Below are positions 6,162 to 13,806 of a DNA stretch of 22,218 nucleotides, piece after piece. The stretch lies in contig JAFTXF010000134.1 in the NCBI GenBank assembly GCA_017461685.1, forward strand, positions 1 to 22,218, given 5' to 3'. A program made the position numbers and the translations under genes. A model generated the notes under the pieces. It was not told the DNA's origin. It did no database searches and saw only the letters and a list, made by a program, of their open reading frames with translations. Origin of the DNA: Lachnospiraceae bacterium (GTDB taxonomy: Bacteria; Bacillota; Clostridia; Lachnospirales; Lachnospiraceae). How positions within the stretch are numbered: the first letter of the stretch is position 1; each line of letters begins with the position of its first letter.

Positions 6162-8414
6162 ATGCTCAAGAAGGAAAGAAAATACGAATTCCGTGACAGA
6201 TTACGAGTATTGCACCGCAGTAACTTGCGGGATTACAGGGTCGTTGCAAAGGAAGAGGAGCTGGAAATAGCAACAGGCTGGAGCATAAATCTGCCTGCCG
6301 ATTATACGGAGGTGTCCTATACCGCAGCCAAGGATTTTCAGGATTACCTTTTTACTTCTATGAAGGTATCGGTGCTTATTACGAATCAGGCAGAGCGTGC
6401 CGCATCCAAGGTGATTGAGCTTTTGGTGGATGCCTCTCAAAAAGAAGATTATGTAATTCGCATAGAAGATAACGTGGTAATTACCGGACGAAATGAGCGC
6501 GGGCTTGCTCAGGCATTATATTGTCTGGAAGATAAGATGAATGTCAAAAAGGCGCCGATTCTTGCAAAGGATGAAATCCGGCATACCTTTTTATTTTCAC
6601 CACGTATGGTGCATTCGGGATACGGCCTGGATCAGTATCCGAACGAACATCTTGCGGCAATTGCCCACTCCGGCATGGACGCCATTTTGGTGTTTGTCAA
6701 GGGAGTGAATACGACTCCTTCCGGTTTTTTTGATTTTAATGAATTAATCGGCCGTGCTGCCAAGTACGGTATCGATGTATATGCATACAGTTATTTAAAG
6801 AGTGAGATGCATCCGGAAGAAGAGGGCGCTCAGGAATTTTATGACAAACTGTACGGGACTCTTTTTAAAGAATGTCCGGGACTTAAGGGAATCACTTTAG
6901 TAGGTGAGTCTGTGGGCTTTCCGAGTCATGACCCCCATGTGACGCCGGCCAATACAGCGGCTTCCGCAGACGGCATCCCGTACGGCAAGCCTAAGCCGGG
7001 CTGGTGGCCTTGCTATGATTATCCGCAGTGGCTGGAGTGCGTGAAAAAGGCAGTCCGTAAATATAAAGAAGACGCGGATATTGTATTTTGGACTTATAAC
7101 TGGGGCTATGTGGCAGAAGAGGAGCGCGTGAAATTAATCAAGAGCCTGCCTACAGATATTACGCTGCAGGCAACCTATGAAATGTTTGATTCCTGGGAAC
7201 TGGAAGGCTGTATGCAGACCTGCGCGGATTATTCGCTGGCATATCCGGGACCGGGAAACTATTTTGTAACAGAAGCAAAGGCTGCAGCAGAAAGAGGAAT
7301 TCGTCTTTATGCCATGGCCAATACAGGTGGACTTACCTGGGATATGGGAACCATTCCGTACCAGCCGATGCCTTATCAGTGGATGGAGCGGTATAAGGGA
7401 TTGAGAGAGGCCAATGCAAAATACGGGCTCTGCGGTTTGATGGATGCCCATCACTACGGCTTCTGGCCATCCTTTATCAGTGATTTGGCAAAGCAGTGTT
7501 TTATTGCAGAAAATACGGATATGGAAGCTTGTTTGAAGGATGTAGTACGTGCCCGTTTTGTATCTGCTGCAGAGGAGAATACAGGAGACCATGCAAAGGC
7601 TGCAGCACAGGACAATGCAAAGGGTGTTACACAGAACCATGCAAAAGATACTGTCCGGGATAATGTAAAGGATGTTGTACAAGACAATGCACAGAATATC
7701 GCGCAGATGACAGACAAAATCTGTCAGGCACTGAAGCTTTGGAGTGAGGCAATCCGCTATTATACACCGGGAGATGCGGACCAGTACGGCGCCTTCAGAG
7801 TGGGTCCTTCGTATCCATTCTGCCTGATTAAAGAAATCAAGCCGCCTTCTGAAAAGCATGCACATTTCGGTACACGCATTCTGGAAGTAAGCTATCCGGC
7901 AGATTACAATCCGACCAGTAACCTTCCTTGCGGAAGAGGGATGCTTCCGTCACTCAGGGTGAAGGGCGAGCTATCTGCCCTGGGCAAGATGCTTGACTGC
8001 ATGGAGAGGGGCGTGGAAATCTTAAAACAGATTGCAGACCCCAATGAAGAGCTTTCTTATCTGCTGAACTTAGGAGAATATATGTGTACCTATATTATAA
8101 CAGGTATTCATGCAAAGGAATGGTATGTGGCTGTTTCCAGGCTTAGGGCTGAGCAGGACCGTGACAAAGTATTGGAACTGCTGCAAGAGATTAAACGCCT
8201 GATTCATGCGGAGAGAGCAAATGCAGAGCGTGCCATTCCGCTTGTGGAAAAGGACTCCAGACTGGGCTGGGAGCCGGGCATGGATTACGTAGGAGATGCA
8301 GAGCATATCAGGTGGAAACTGCGTCATCTGGATTATGTGGAGCAGTTTGAAGTAAAGTGCTATGAGAACGGTTCTGACAGTAAGTGGTATGGGGGATTGC
8401 AGCCAGAAAGCTGA
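6162..8414 (+). CDS. Large GH20-like (hexosaminidase-fold) putative glycosidase, cytosolic
   Basis: A 750-residue protein. Residues about 45-125 resemble the alpha/beta domain that precedes GH20-type barrels: YTAAKDFQDYLF, VIELLVDAS, then DNVVITGRNERGLAQALYCLED. A TIM-barrel-like domain follows, with LFSPRMVHSGYGLDQYP (144-160), GITLVGESVGFPS with E249 as a candidate acid, and IVFWTYNWGY. There is no signal peptide, so the substrate must be imported. Residues 476-515 are five tandem octapeptides (consensus D/N-N/H-A-K-x-x-x-Q) not expected in a catalytic domain. AGGAGG lies just before the ATG, 13 nt after the kinase stop, so the two genes form one operon. Exact family and substrate are unknown to me; I call it GH20-like by architecture only. 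Confidence 0.65.
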   Translation: MLKKERKYEFRDRLRVLHRSNLRDYRVVAKEEELEIATGWSINLPADYTEVSYTAAKDFQDYLFTSMKVSVLITNQAERAASKVIELLVDASQKEDYVIRIEDNVVITGRNERGLAQALYCLEDKMNVKKAPILAKDEIRHTFLFSPRMVHSGYGLDQYPNEHLAAIAHSGMDAILVFVKGVNTTPSGFFDFNELIGRAAKYGIDVYAYSYLKSEMHPEEEGAQEFYDKLYGTLFKECPGLKGITLVGESVGFPSHDPHVTPANTAASADGIPYGKPKPGWWPCYDYPQWLECVKKAVRKYKEDADIVFWTYNWGYVAEEERVKLIKSLPTDITLQATYEMFDSWELEGCMQTCADYSLAYPGPGNYFVTEAKAAAERGIRLYAMANTGGLTWDMGTIPYQPMPYQWMERYKGLREANAKYGLCGLMDAHHYGFWPSFISDLAKQCFIAENTDMEACLKDVVRARFVSAAEENTGDHAKAAAQDNAKGVTQNHAKDTVRDNVKDVVQDNAQNIAQMTDKICQALKLWSEAIRYYTPGDADQYGAFRVGPSYPFCLIKEIKPPSEKHAHFGTRILEVSYPADYNPTSNLPCGRGMLPSLRVKGELSALGKMLDCMERGVEILKQIADPNEELSYLLNLGEYMCTYIITGIHAKEWYVAVSRLRAEQDRDKVLELLQEIKRLIHAERANAERAIPLVEKDSRLGWEPGMDYVGDAEHIRWKLRHLDYVEQFEVKCYENGSDSKWYGGLQPES
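7587..7706 (+). repeat. Five in-frame 24-bp tandem repeats
   Basis: Five consecutive 24-bp units start at 7587, 7611, 7635, 7659 and 7683. They encode DHAKAAAQ, DNAKGVTQ, NHAKDTVR, DNVKDVVQ and DNAQNIAQ inside the GH20-like protein. The units keep frame and drift in sequence, as after an old slippage expansion. They would form a hydrophilic, probably helical linker. Confidence 0.85.
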
Positions 8415-8486
8415 CTCCGCTTCATGCATGTGTCGGTAGATGAAAAGGCAGATAACAGCAGGCGAAAATATTAATAACAACACTTC

Positions 8487-8506
8487 AATATTTATCAAAT
8501 ATTTAT
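8487..8506 (+). promoter_or_regulatory. AATATTTAT direct repeat at aminotransferase promoter
   Basis: AATATTTAT occurs at 8487-8495 and 8498-8506. The starts are 11 bp apart and the second copy touches the -35 element. It may be an activator or repressor site or an AT-rich promoter upstream element. Confidence 0.4.
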
Positions 8507-8533
8507 TGACTTATTTCTGATTTGTTATATAAT
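8506..8533 (+). promoter_or_regulatory. Sigma-A-type promoter for the aminotransferase operon
   Basis: The -35 TTGACT (8506-8511) and the perfect -10 TATAAT (8528-8533) are 16 bp apart. The leader of about 65 nt contains a small TTGGC/GCCAA hairpin (8550-8554 with 8569-8573). The aminotransferase group therefore has its own promoter apart from the kinase operon. Confidence 0.78.
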
Positions 8534-8603
8534 GGTAATAAATCATAATTTGGCGAAAGTTTTTAAAAGCCAATATGAAATACAATGAAAAGAGGATTTT
8601 AGT

Positions 8604-9974
8604 ATGAGCAAAAATTGGGCAACTATGGATCTTAGCAAAGTACCAAACATGGTGACTGCTACAGTACCGGGTCCTAAATCTATTGAGTATCATGAGAGAT
8701 GTGCTAAGCATATGAAGGGCTATTCCAGTCAGGTAAAGCTCTTCCCGGTATCTTTTGAATCCGGTTACGGTTATACACTTACAGACGTTGATGGCAATAC
8801 ATATCTTGATTTTTCTTCCGGTATTTATGTAACCGGTCTTGGACATTGCCATCCAAAGATCAGCGAAGCTGTTGCTGAACAGGCAAAGAAGCTGATGAAC
8901 TGCCACGACTTTACTACAAAGGTAAAGATGGAATTAGTAGAGAAGATGCATGAAATCACAGGCGGTCGTTTCGGCGGCTTCCAGTTCTATGATTCCGGTA
9001 CAACTGCTGTAGAAGCAGGTTTACGTTGTGCACGTGCAGCTACAGGCAAGCAGGAATTTATTTCTTTCTTCAGAGATTTCCATGGTAAGACTTACGGTGC
9101 TAACTCTCTTGCAGTTGTTGGTACTGATACTCACATGAGAGCTCCTGGCTTTATGTTAGTTCCTAGACCGAATCCATACCGTGACTTCTTCGGCAGATCA
9201 GAGGAAGAAGCTTGGAAGGATTCTTCACCTTACATCCATATGATCGAAGGTATGTTAGACAATGCATGCGCTAACGGCGGTAAGAATGTTGCAGCTATCG
9301 TATTAGAGCCTGTTCAGGGCTGGGGCGGTTCCATCATTCCTCCTGCAGACTTCATTCCTGCTCTTCGTGAGCTGTGCAATAAGAGAGGCATCTTACTCTT
9401 TGCAGATGAAGTTCTTAACTGTATGGCAAGAACCGGTAAGTATCTTGCTATGGATCACTGGGATGTTACAGCTGATATTACCACACTTGGTAAGGGCTTT
9501 GGTAACGGCTTCCCTGTAACAGCTTTGGCAGTATCTAAGGACCTTGCTCCTGCAATTGAGAAGATTTCTGCTTCTTCCAGCTACGGCGGCAACCCAATGG
9601 CTTGTATCGCTGCTCTTGAGTCTATCAAGGTTATTGAAGAAGAAAACTTAAATGAGCGTTCTGCACACCTTGGCGAGATTATGCTTGCAAGAATGGAACA
9701 GATGAAGGCTGCTCATCCAATCATCGGTGATGTACGTGCTATCGGCTGTCTCCAGGCTATCGAAGTTGTTAAGGATCGTGAGACTAAGGAGCCATTTGCA
9801 GAGGCTGGTACCATGATTTACCAGAAAGCATTTGAAAAGGGTCTGGCTTGGGTTCCTTCAGGTCACATCTTACGTATGTCTCCTCCAATGATTCTGGACG
9901 ACGCTGCTGCGCTTAAGGGTCTTGATATTATTGAAGAAGCTGTTGCTGAAACTGAGAAGCATTTCGGTTATTAA
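8604..9974 (+). CDS. Class III PLP-dependent aminotransferase
   Basis: A 456-residue pyridoxal-phosphate enzyme of the class III (4-aminobutyrate/ornithine-type) family. The phosphate-binding segment is YDSGTTAVEAGLRCARAATG (129-148). D268 in LLFADEVLN contacts the pyridine nitrogen, and K297 in TTLGKGFGNGFP is the Schiff-base Lys. Length and all main motifs are normal. AAGAGG lies at 8590-8595 before the ATG. Codon choice leans to GCT, CCT and GGT, unlike the GCC/CCG-rich neighbours, as for a highly expressed gene. In a sugar locus it likely removes or adds an amino group on a sugar, polyol or cyclitol, with pyruvate or 2-oxoglutarate as partner; class III enzymes such as GabT1 of azasugar synthesis act on sugar phosphates. 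Substrate is unproven. Confidence 0.9.
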   Translation: MSKNWATMDLSKVPNMVTATVPGPKSIEYHERCAKHMKGYSSQVKLFPVSFESGYGYTLTDVDGNTYLDFSSGIYVTGLGHCHPKISEAVAEQAKKLMNCHDFTTKVKMELVEKMHEITGGRFGGFQFYDSGTTAVEAGLRCARAATGKQEFISFFRDFHGKTYGANSLAVVGTDTHMRAPGFMLVPRPNPYRDFFGRSEEEAWKDSSPYIHMIEGMLDNACANGGKNVAAIVLEPVQGWGGSIIPPADFIPALRELCNKRGILLFADEVLNCMARTGKYLAMDHWDVTADITTLGKGFGNGFPVTALAVSKDLAPAIEKISASSSYGGNPMACIAALESIKVIEEENLNERSAHLGEIMLARMEQMKAAHPIIGDVRAIGCLQAIEVVKDRETKEPFAEAGTMIYQKAFEKGLAWVPSGHILRMSPPMILDDAAALKGLDIIEEAVAETEKHFGY

Positions 9975-9976
9975 TT

Positions 9977-10121
9977 TGTAACTATTCAGAGCCAAGGCAA
10001 TTTATATTAAAGCAATGAGCCAAGCTTGCTTGTGCGAATGCATTTATGTATAAATTTCTTTGGCGACAAGTCACAACTCGAAAATGCATGGCATTTTCGA
10101 GTTTGGCTCTGAATAGTTACA
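9977..10121. repeat. 145-bp inverted-repeat element (MITE-like)
   Basis: The ends are perfect 19-bp terminal inverted repeats: TGTAACTATTCAGAGCCAA (9977-9995) and its reverse complement at 10103-10121. A second perfect stem lies inside the right end: AACTCGAAAATGC (10075-10087) with GCATTTTCGAGTT (10091-10103) around a 3-nt loop. No transposase and no clear target duplication are visible. It fills the gap between the aminotransferase stop and the dehydrogenase, and could also trim, stabilise or attenuate the transcript there. Confidence 0.75.
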
Positions 10122-10168
10122 TTAGTTTTAAAATTCTTTTTAGTTTTTAAGGATGAAAGGATAACACT

Positions 10169-11302
10169 ATGAAAACTGTAAAATTTGGTCTTATCGGCTG
10201 CGGACTTATGGCAAGAGAATTTGCTTCTGCTGCCGCACGCTGGTGTCATTTGACAGAGGATGTACCGAGACCGGAAATCGTAGGTATCTGCTCTGTTGTT
10301 CCAAAGGAAATGGAGTGGTTTCAGAAGAATTTCCCTGAGATTAAGTATGCTGTTTCTGATTATAAGGAGCTTTTGGATAAAGAAGATATCGACGCGATTT
10401 ACTGTGCAGTACCTCACAATCTGCATGAGCAGTTCTATATTGATATTATCAAAAGCGGCAAGGCTCTTCTCGGTGAAAAGCCTTTTGGTATCGACAAGCA
10501 GGCCAATGAAAATATATTAAAGGCTCTGGCAGAAAATCCGGATACCTTCGTTCGCTGCTGCAGTGAGTTCCCATATTATCCGGCTATGCAGACCATGATT
10601 AACTGGTATAAAGAAGGCAAGTTCGGTAAAGTTCTGGAAGTCAAGTGTGGTTTCTGCCATTGCAGCGATATGGATGTAAACAAGCCTATCAACTGGAAGC
10701 GTATGGTGAAATTTAACGGTGAATACGGCTGTCTCGGCGACCTTGGTATCCATACACAGCACGTTCCGTTCCGCCTTGGCTTTAAGCCAAAGACCGTAAC
10801 TGCTCATTTCAGCAATATCGTAAAGGAACGTCCGGACGGCAAGGGCGGTATGGCAGTATGCGATACCTTTGATAACTGTACTTTATTCTGTACTACCGTA
10901 AATGCTGACGGAGATGAGATTCCGATTACTTTCGAGACCAAGCGTATGGAGCCGGGCTCTACCAACCGTTGGTATTTTGAGATTTACGGTATGGACTGCA
11001 GCGCACGTTTCTCCAGTGATGATGCCAATGCATTCCACTATACTTCTTCCTGGGGTAAGGAACAGAGCTGGAACCGTATTATTATCGGCTACAAGCCAAT
11101 GATTAAGACTATTACAGGTCCGATTTTTGAATTTGGCTTTACAGATGCTATTCAGCAGCAGATTGCTGCATTTATGCTGGAATATTCCGGTGTAGAAGTT
11201 CCTTTCGGACTTTTCACACCTGAAGAGACAGCACTTTCACATACCCTTGCAACTGCAGCATTGAAGTCTCATTACAACAAGACCGTTGAGACTATTGCAT
11301 AA
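10169..11302 (+). CDS. Gfo/Idh/MocA-family NAD(P)-dependent oxidoreductase
   Basis: A 377-residue dehydrogenase. The Rossmann motif GLIGCGLMA starts at residue 7. The EKP motif LGEKPFG gives K104, and the catalytic block GCLGDLGIHTQH gives D190 and H194, the typical pair of this family. Members oxidise or reduce sugars, inositols and amino sugars at a ring carbinol. GAAAGG at 10155-10160 serves the ATG. The aldolase gene follows after 14 nt. Several Cys residues (C130, C159, C162) lie near the active domain, with no known meaning. In this locus it probably makes the keto sugar that the transaminase or aldolase uses, but order of steps cannot be read from sequence. Confidence 0.9.
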   Translation: MKTVKFGLIGCGLMAREFASAAARWCHLTEDVPRPEIVGICSVVPKEMEWFQKNFPEIKYAVSDYKELLDKEDIDAIYCAVPHNLHEQFYIDIIKSGKALLGEKPFGIDKQANENILKALAENPDTFVRCCSEFPYYPAMQTMINWYKEGKFGKVLEVKCGFCHCSDMDVNKPINWKRMVKFNGEYGCLGDLGIHTQHVPFRLGFKPKTVTAHFSNIVKERPDGKGGMAVCDTFDNCTLFCTTVNADGDEIPITFETKRMEPGSTNRWYFEIYGMDCSARFSSDDANAFHYTSSWGKEQSWNRIIIGYKPMIKTITGPIFEFGFTDAIQQQIAAFMLEYSGVEVPFGLFTPEETALSHTLATAALKSHYNKTVETIA

Positions 11303-11316
11303 TTGGGAGGCAGAAT

Positions 11317-12273
11317 ATGTTAGCAAATTTAAATGACGTTTTAAGACCGGCAAAGAAAAACAAATATGCAGTAGGCTTATTTAATGCTGTAAATTTAGAG
11401 CTTGCCAGAGGTATTATTAATGCCGCGGAAGCAACCCGTTCCCCTGTTATTATGGGAACTGCAGAGGTGTTACTGCCTTATGGACCTTTAGAGGAGGTTT
11501 CCTATTATCTGGTTCCGATGGCCAAGAAGGCTTCTGTTCCGGTGGTTATTCATTTTGACCACGGTTTGAATTTTGATACCTGTGTGAAGGCCTTGGAGCT
11601 TGGATTTACCTCAGTTATGTACGATTGCTCCACAGATTCCTATGAGGAGAATGTACGTAAGGTAAAGGAAATGGCAGAAATTGCCCATTCTTACGGTGCC
11701 ACCATTGAAGGCGAGCTGGGACATGTAGGTGACAATGAAGGCAGCGCAGAAGGCAGCTCTCACCTGGCTGATCCGTCCAAATTCTTTACAGATCCGAAGC
11801 AGGCAAAGGATTACGTTGAGAAGACCGGCGTAGATGCACTTGCTATTGCTGTGGGTAATGCCCATGGTGCTTACAAGCTTCCGCCGAAGCTTGATTTTAA
11901 CAGAATCCGCACTATTGCCAATACGGTAGATGTGCCATTGGTGCTTCATGGCGGTTCCGGTCTTACTGATAATGATTTCAGACAGGCCATTAAAGAAGGT
12001 ATCAGCAAGGTAAATATTTTTACAGATATTAATGTGGCAGCAGTAGAGGCAGAATTCAAGAAATTCTCCAGTATGGACAAGGGACTTATCGACCTGATTC
12101 CGGCAGCAGTTGAGGCTGTTAAGCAGGAGAGTATGAAGAAAATGCAGCTCTTTAGCAGTGACGGCAAGGCCGGCGGATGTGTGAGAGCAGACGGCACAAT
12201 TCCTGCAGGGGATATTGAGACCTTGACGAAGTTGGTTACAGCAGAGGTTATAAAATATTTCAAGAAAGTATGA
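11317..12273 (+). CDS. Class II (zinc) ketose-bisphosphate aldolase
   Basis: A 318-residue aldolase of the FbaA/GatY/KbaY type, a TIM barrel that uses zinc to cleave a ketose (bis)phosphate into dihydroxyacetone phosphate and an aldehyde. Visible motifs are VVIHFDHG (D81, H82), EGELGHVGD (E131, E133), AVGNAHGAYK (H183), LVLHGGSG (H211) and KVNIFTDI. H82, H183 and H211 fit the zinc ligands. It is about 30 residues longer than GatY-type enzymes because of a C-terminal extension with the segment SSDGKAGGCVRADGTIPAGD. GGGAGG at 11305-11310 serves the start. It sits in one operon with the dehydrogenase upstream and the ceramidase-like gene downstream. Substrate is likely a locus-specific phosphorylated ketose, not general glycolysis. 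Confidence 0.88.
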   Translation: MLANLNDVLRPAKKNKYAVGLFNAVNLELARGIINAAEATRSPVIMGTAEVLLPYGPLEEVSYYLVPMAKKASVPVVIHFDHGLNFDTCVKALELGFTSVMYDCSTDSYEENVRKVKEMAEIAHSYGATIEGELGHVGDNEGSAEGSSHLADPSKFFTDPKQAKDYVEKTGVDALAIAVGNAHGAYKLPPKLDFNRIRTIANTVDVPLVLHGGSGLTDNDFRQAIKEGISKVNIFTDINVAAVEAEFKKFSSMDKGLIDLIPAAVEAVKQESMKKMQLFSSDGKAGGCVRADGTIPAGDIETLTKLVTAEVIKYFKKV

Positions 12274-12379
12274 TACAATGAACACAGGCAAGCTTATGGG
12301 TATTTTATGTCCGTTAAGAGAGCGGCAAATGCGGATTATGAGTTTGCCCGTGATATGATTATCGAGAGGAGATTTCGCT

Positions 12380-13723
12380 ATGAATAAACTTCAAGCTGGA
12401 TTTTCAAGAGTCAATATCACTCCTATGATGGGAATCGGTATTGCAGGATATTATAAAGAACGTCTGGCAGACGGAGTGCTGGATGATTTGGAATTAAATG
12501 TACTGGCAGTTGCACTGGAGGACAAAAAAGCAGTGATTATCAGTGCTGATTTGTTATATCTTTATGAGGATGCCGGAGATGATTGCAGAGCATATATTTC
12601 TGAGATGACAGGTTTGCCGTTAGATGCTATAATAATACATACCACTCATACCCACACAGGTCCATTCCTTAAAAAGGATTCCGGGAATCAGCTGTTGGAT
12701 GAATATTATCAGATGTTTCGCCGTAAATTGGTGGATGCAGTAAAGTTTGCCATGGCAGATTTAAAGCCTGCCAAAATGGGCTGGGCTATCGGTAGTGCAC
12801 CGAATATTGCTTTTATTCGCCGTTTCCGTATGAAGGATGGCAGTGTGAGAACCAATCCGGGTGTGAATAATCCGGATATTCTGGCACCTATTGGCGAAGT
12901 GGATGAGCGTGTGAATGTAGTGCGTTTCGACCGTGAGGGTGCTGACAGTATCGTATTGGTAAACTTTGGTAACCATCCGGATACCGTAGGCGGCTGCAAG
13001 ATTAGCTGTGACTGGCCGGGCTTCCTCAGAAGAACGGTAGAGCAGGCTATTGATCATACCAAGTGTATTTTCATAAACGGTGCCCAGGGAGATGTGAATC
13101 ATGTAAATGTACATCCTACAGGCGGTTATTTAAATGATACCTTTAACGATTTTGATGACGTGTCCAGAGGATACGGTCACGCCCGCTTTATGGGACGCGT
13201 AGTAGCTGGCGGTGTTATGCAGGTTTATGACAAGGTGAAGTATGTAGACGTTGATTCCATAAATTATATGGAGAAAATGATTCAGATTCCTTCCAATATG
13301 CCGGCGCCGGAAGAAATGGAAGAGGCATATTATATTGATAAGCTTCATCGGGAAGGCAGAGATAATGAGCTTCCGTATAGCGGTATGTTACTTACCACCA
13401 AGGTGGCAGAGGCTGCACGTAAAATCAGGTTAGAGCACGGTCCGGAGTATTTCGATATGAAGCTTAGCGGTCTTGCGGTAGGCGAAGTAGTATTGGTAGG
13501 TATTCCGGGTGAGCCGTTTACGGGAATAGGCCGAGGCTTGAAGGAAAGTGATGCGTTTGCAATGGTAATGCCTGCTTGCTGTACCAATGGAGCCCTGGGA
13601 TACTTCCCGATGAAGGATGCCTATGACGAAGGCGGTTACGAAGCAGGAAGCTCCAGATTCCGTGCAGGCGTGGCGGAGCTGATTGTGGAAGCCGGTAAGG
13701 AACTGATAAAAGATTTAGCGTAA
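12380..13723 (+). CDS. Neutral/alkaline ceramidase-like N-acyl amidase, cytosolic
   Basis: A 447-residue protein matching the N-terminal catalytic domain of neutral/alkaline ceramidases, zinc amidases that split N-acyl bonds. The start block AGFSRVNITPMMGIGIAGYY (6-25) is the family hallmark. The metal motif THTHTGP provides H90 and H92, and VNFGNHPDTVGG (H199), SCDWPGFLRR and FINGAQGDVNHVN complete the site. Secreted ceramidases are about 650-750 residues with a signal peptide and a C-terminal domain; both are missing here, so it is cytosolic and short. GAGGAG lies before the ATG. Between an aldolase and a NagA-like deacetylase, it more likely hydrolyses an N-acyl amino sugar or amino-polyol than ceramide. 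That is inference. Confidence 0.82.
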   Translation: MNKLQAGFSRVNITPMMGIGIAGYYKERLADGVLDDLELNVLAVALEDKKAVIISADLLYLYEDAGDDCRAYISEMTGLPLDAIIIHTTHTHTGPFLKKDSGNQLLDEYYQMFRRKLVDAVKFAMADLKPAKMGWAIGSAPNIAFIRRFRMKDGSVRTNPGVNNPDILAPIGEVDERVNVVRFDREGADSIVLVNFGNHPDTVGGCKISCDWPGFLRRTVEQAIDHTKCIFINGAQGDVNHVNVHPTGGYLNDTFNDFDDVSRGYGHARFMGRVVAGGVMQVYDKVKYVDVDSINYMEKMIQIPSNMPAPEEMEEAYYIDKLHREGRDNELPYSGMLLTTKVAEAARKIRLEHGPEYFDMKLSGLAVGEVVLVGIPGEPFTGIGRGLKESDAFAMVMPACCTNGALGYFPMKDAYDEGGYEAGSSRFRAGVAELIVEAGKELIKDLA

Positions 13724-13748
13724 TGATTTAACATAGGCGGAGCTTTTT

Positions 13749-13762
13749 TGCCGGGACCGGCA
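13749..13762. other. Short GC hairpin between ceramidase-like and NagA-like genes
   Basis: TGCCGG and CCGGCA face each other with a 2-nt gap (or TGCCG with CGGCA around GGAC). It lies in the 83-nt gap and has a run of T before it, not after, so it is not a convincing forward terminator. Confidence 0.35.
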
Positions 13763-13806
13763 GGAAAGACTTCGAGGCCCCTATTTAGCAGTTAAGAGGT
13801 AAGATT

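Noticed and set aside
7134..7865. Long minus-strand open frame of 243 codons inside the GH20-like gene
   Set aside because: It is Cys- and Leu-rich shadow translation of the tandem-repeat and barrel region, with no ribosome binding site or family motif.
10007..10426. Minus-strand open frame of 139 codons over the inverted-repeat element
   Set aside because: It spans the repeat and then runs antisense to the dehydrogenase gene. It has no family similarity that I can see.
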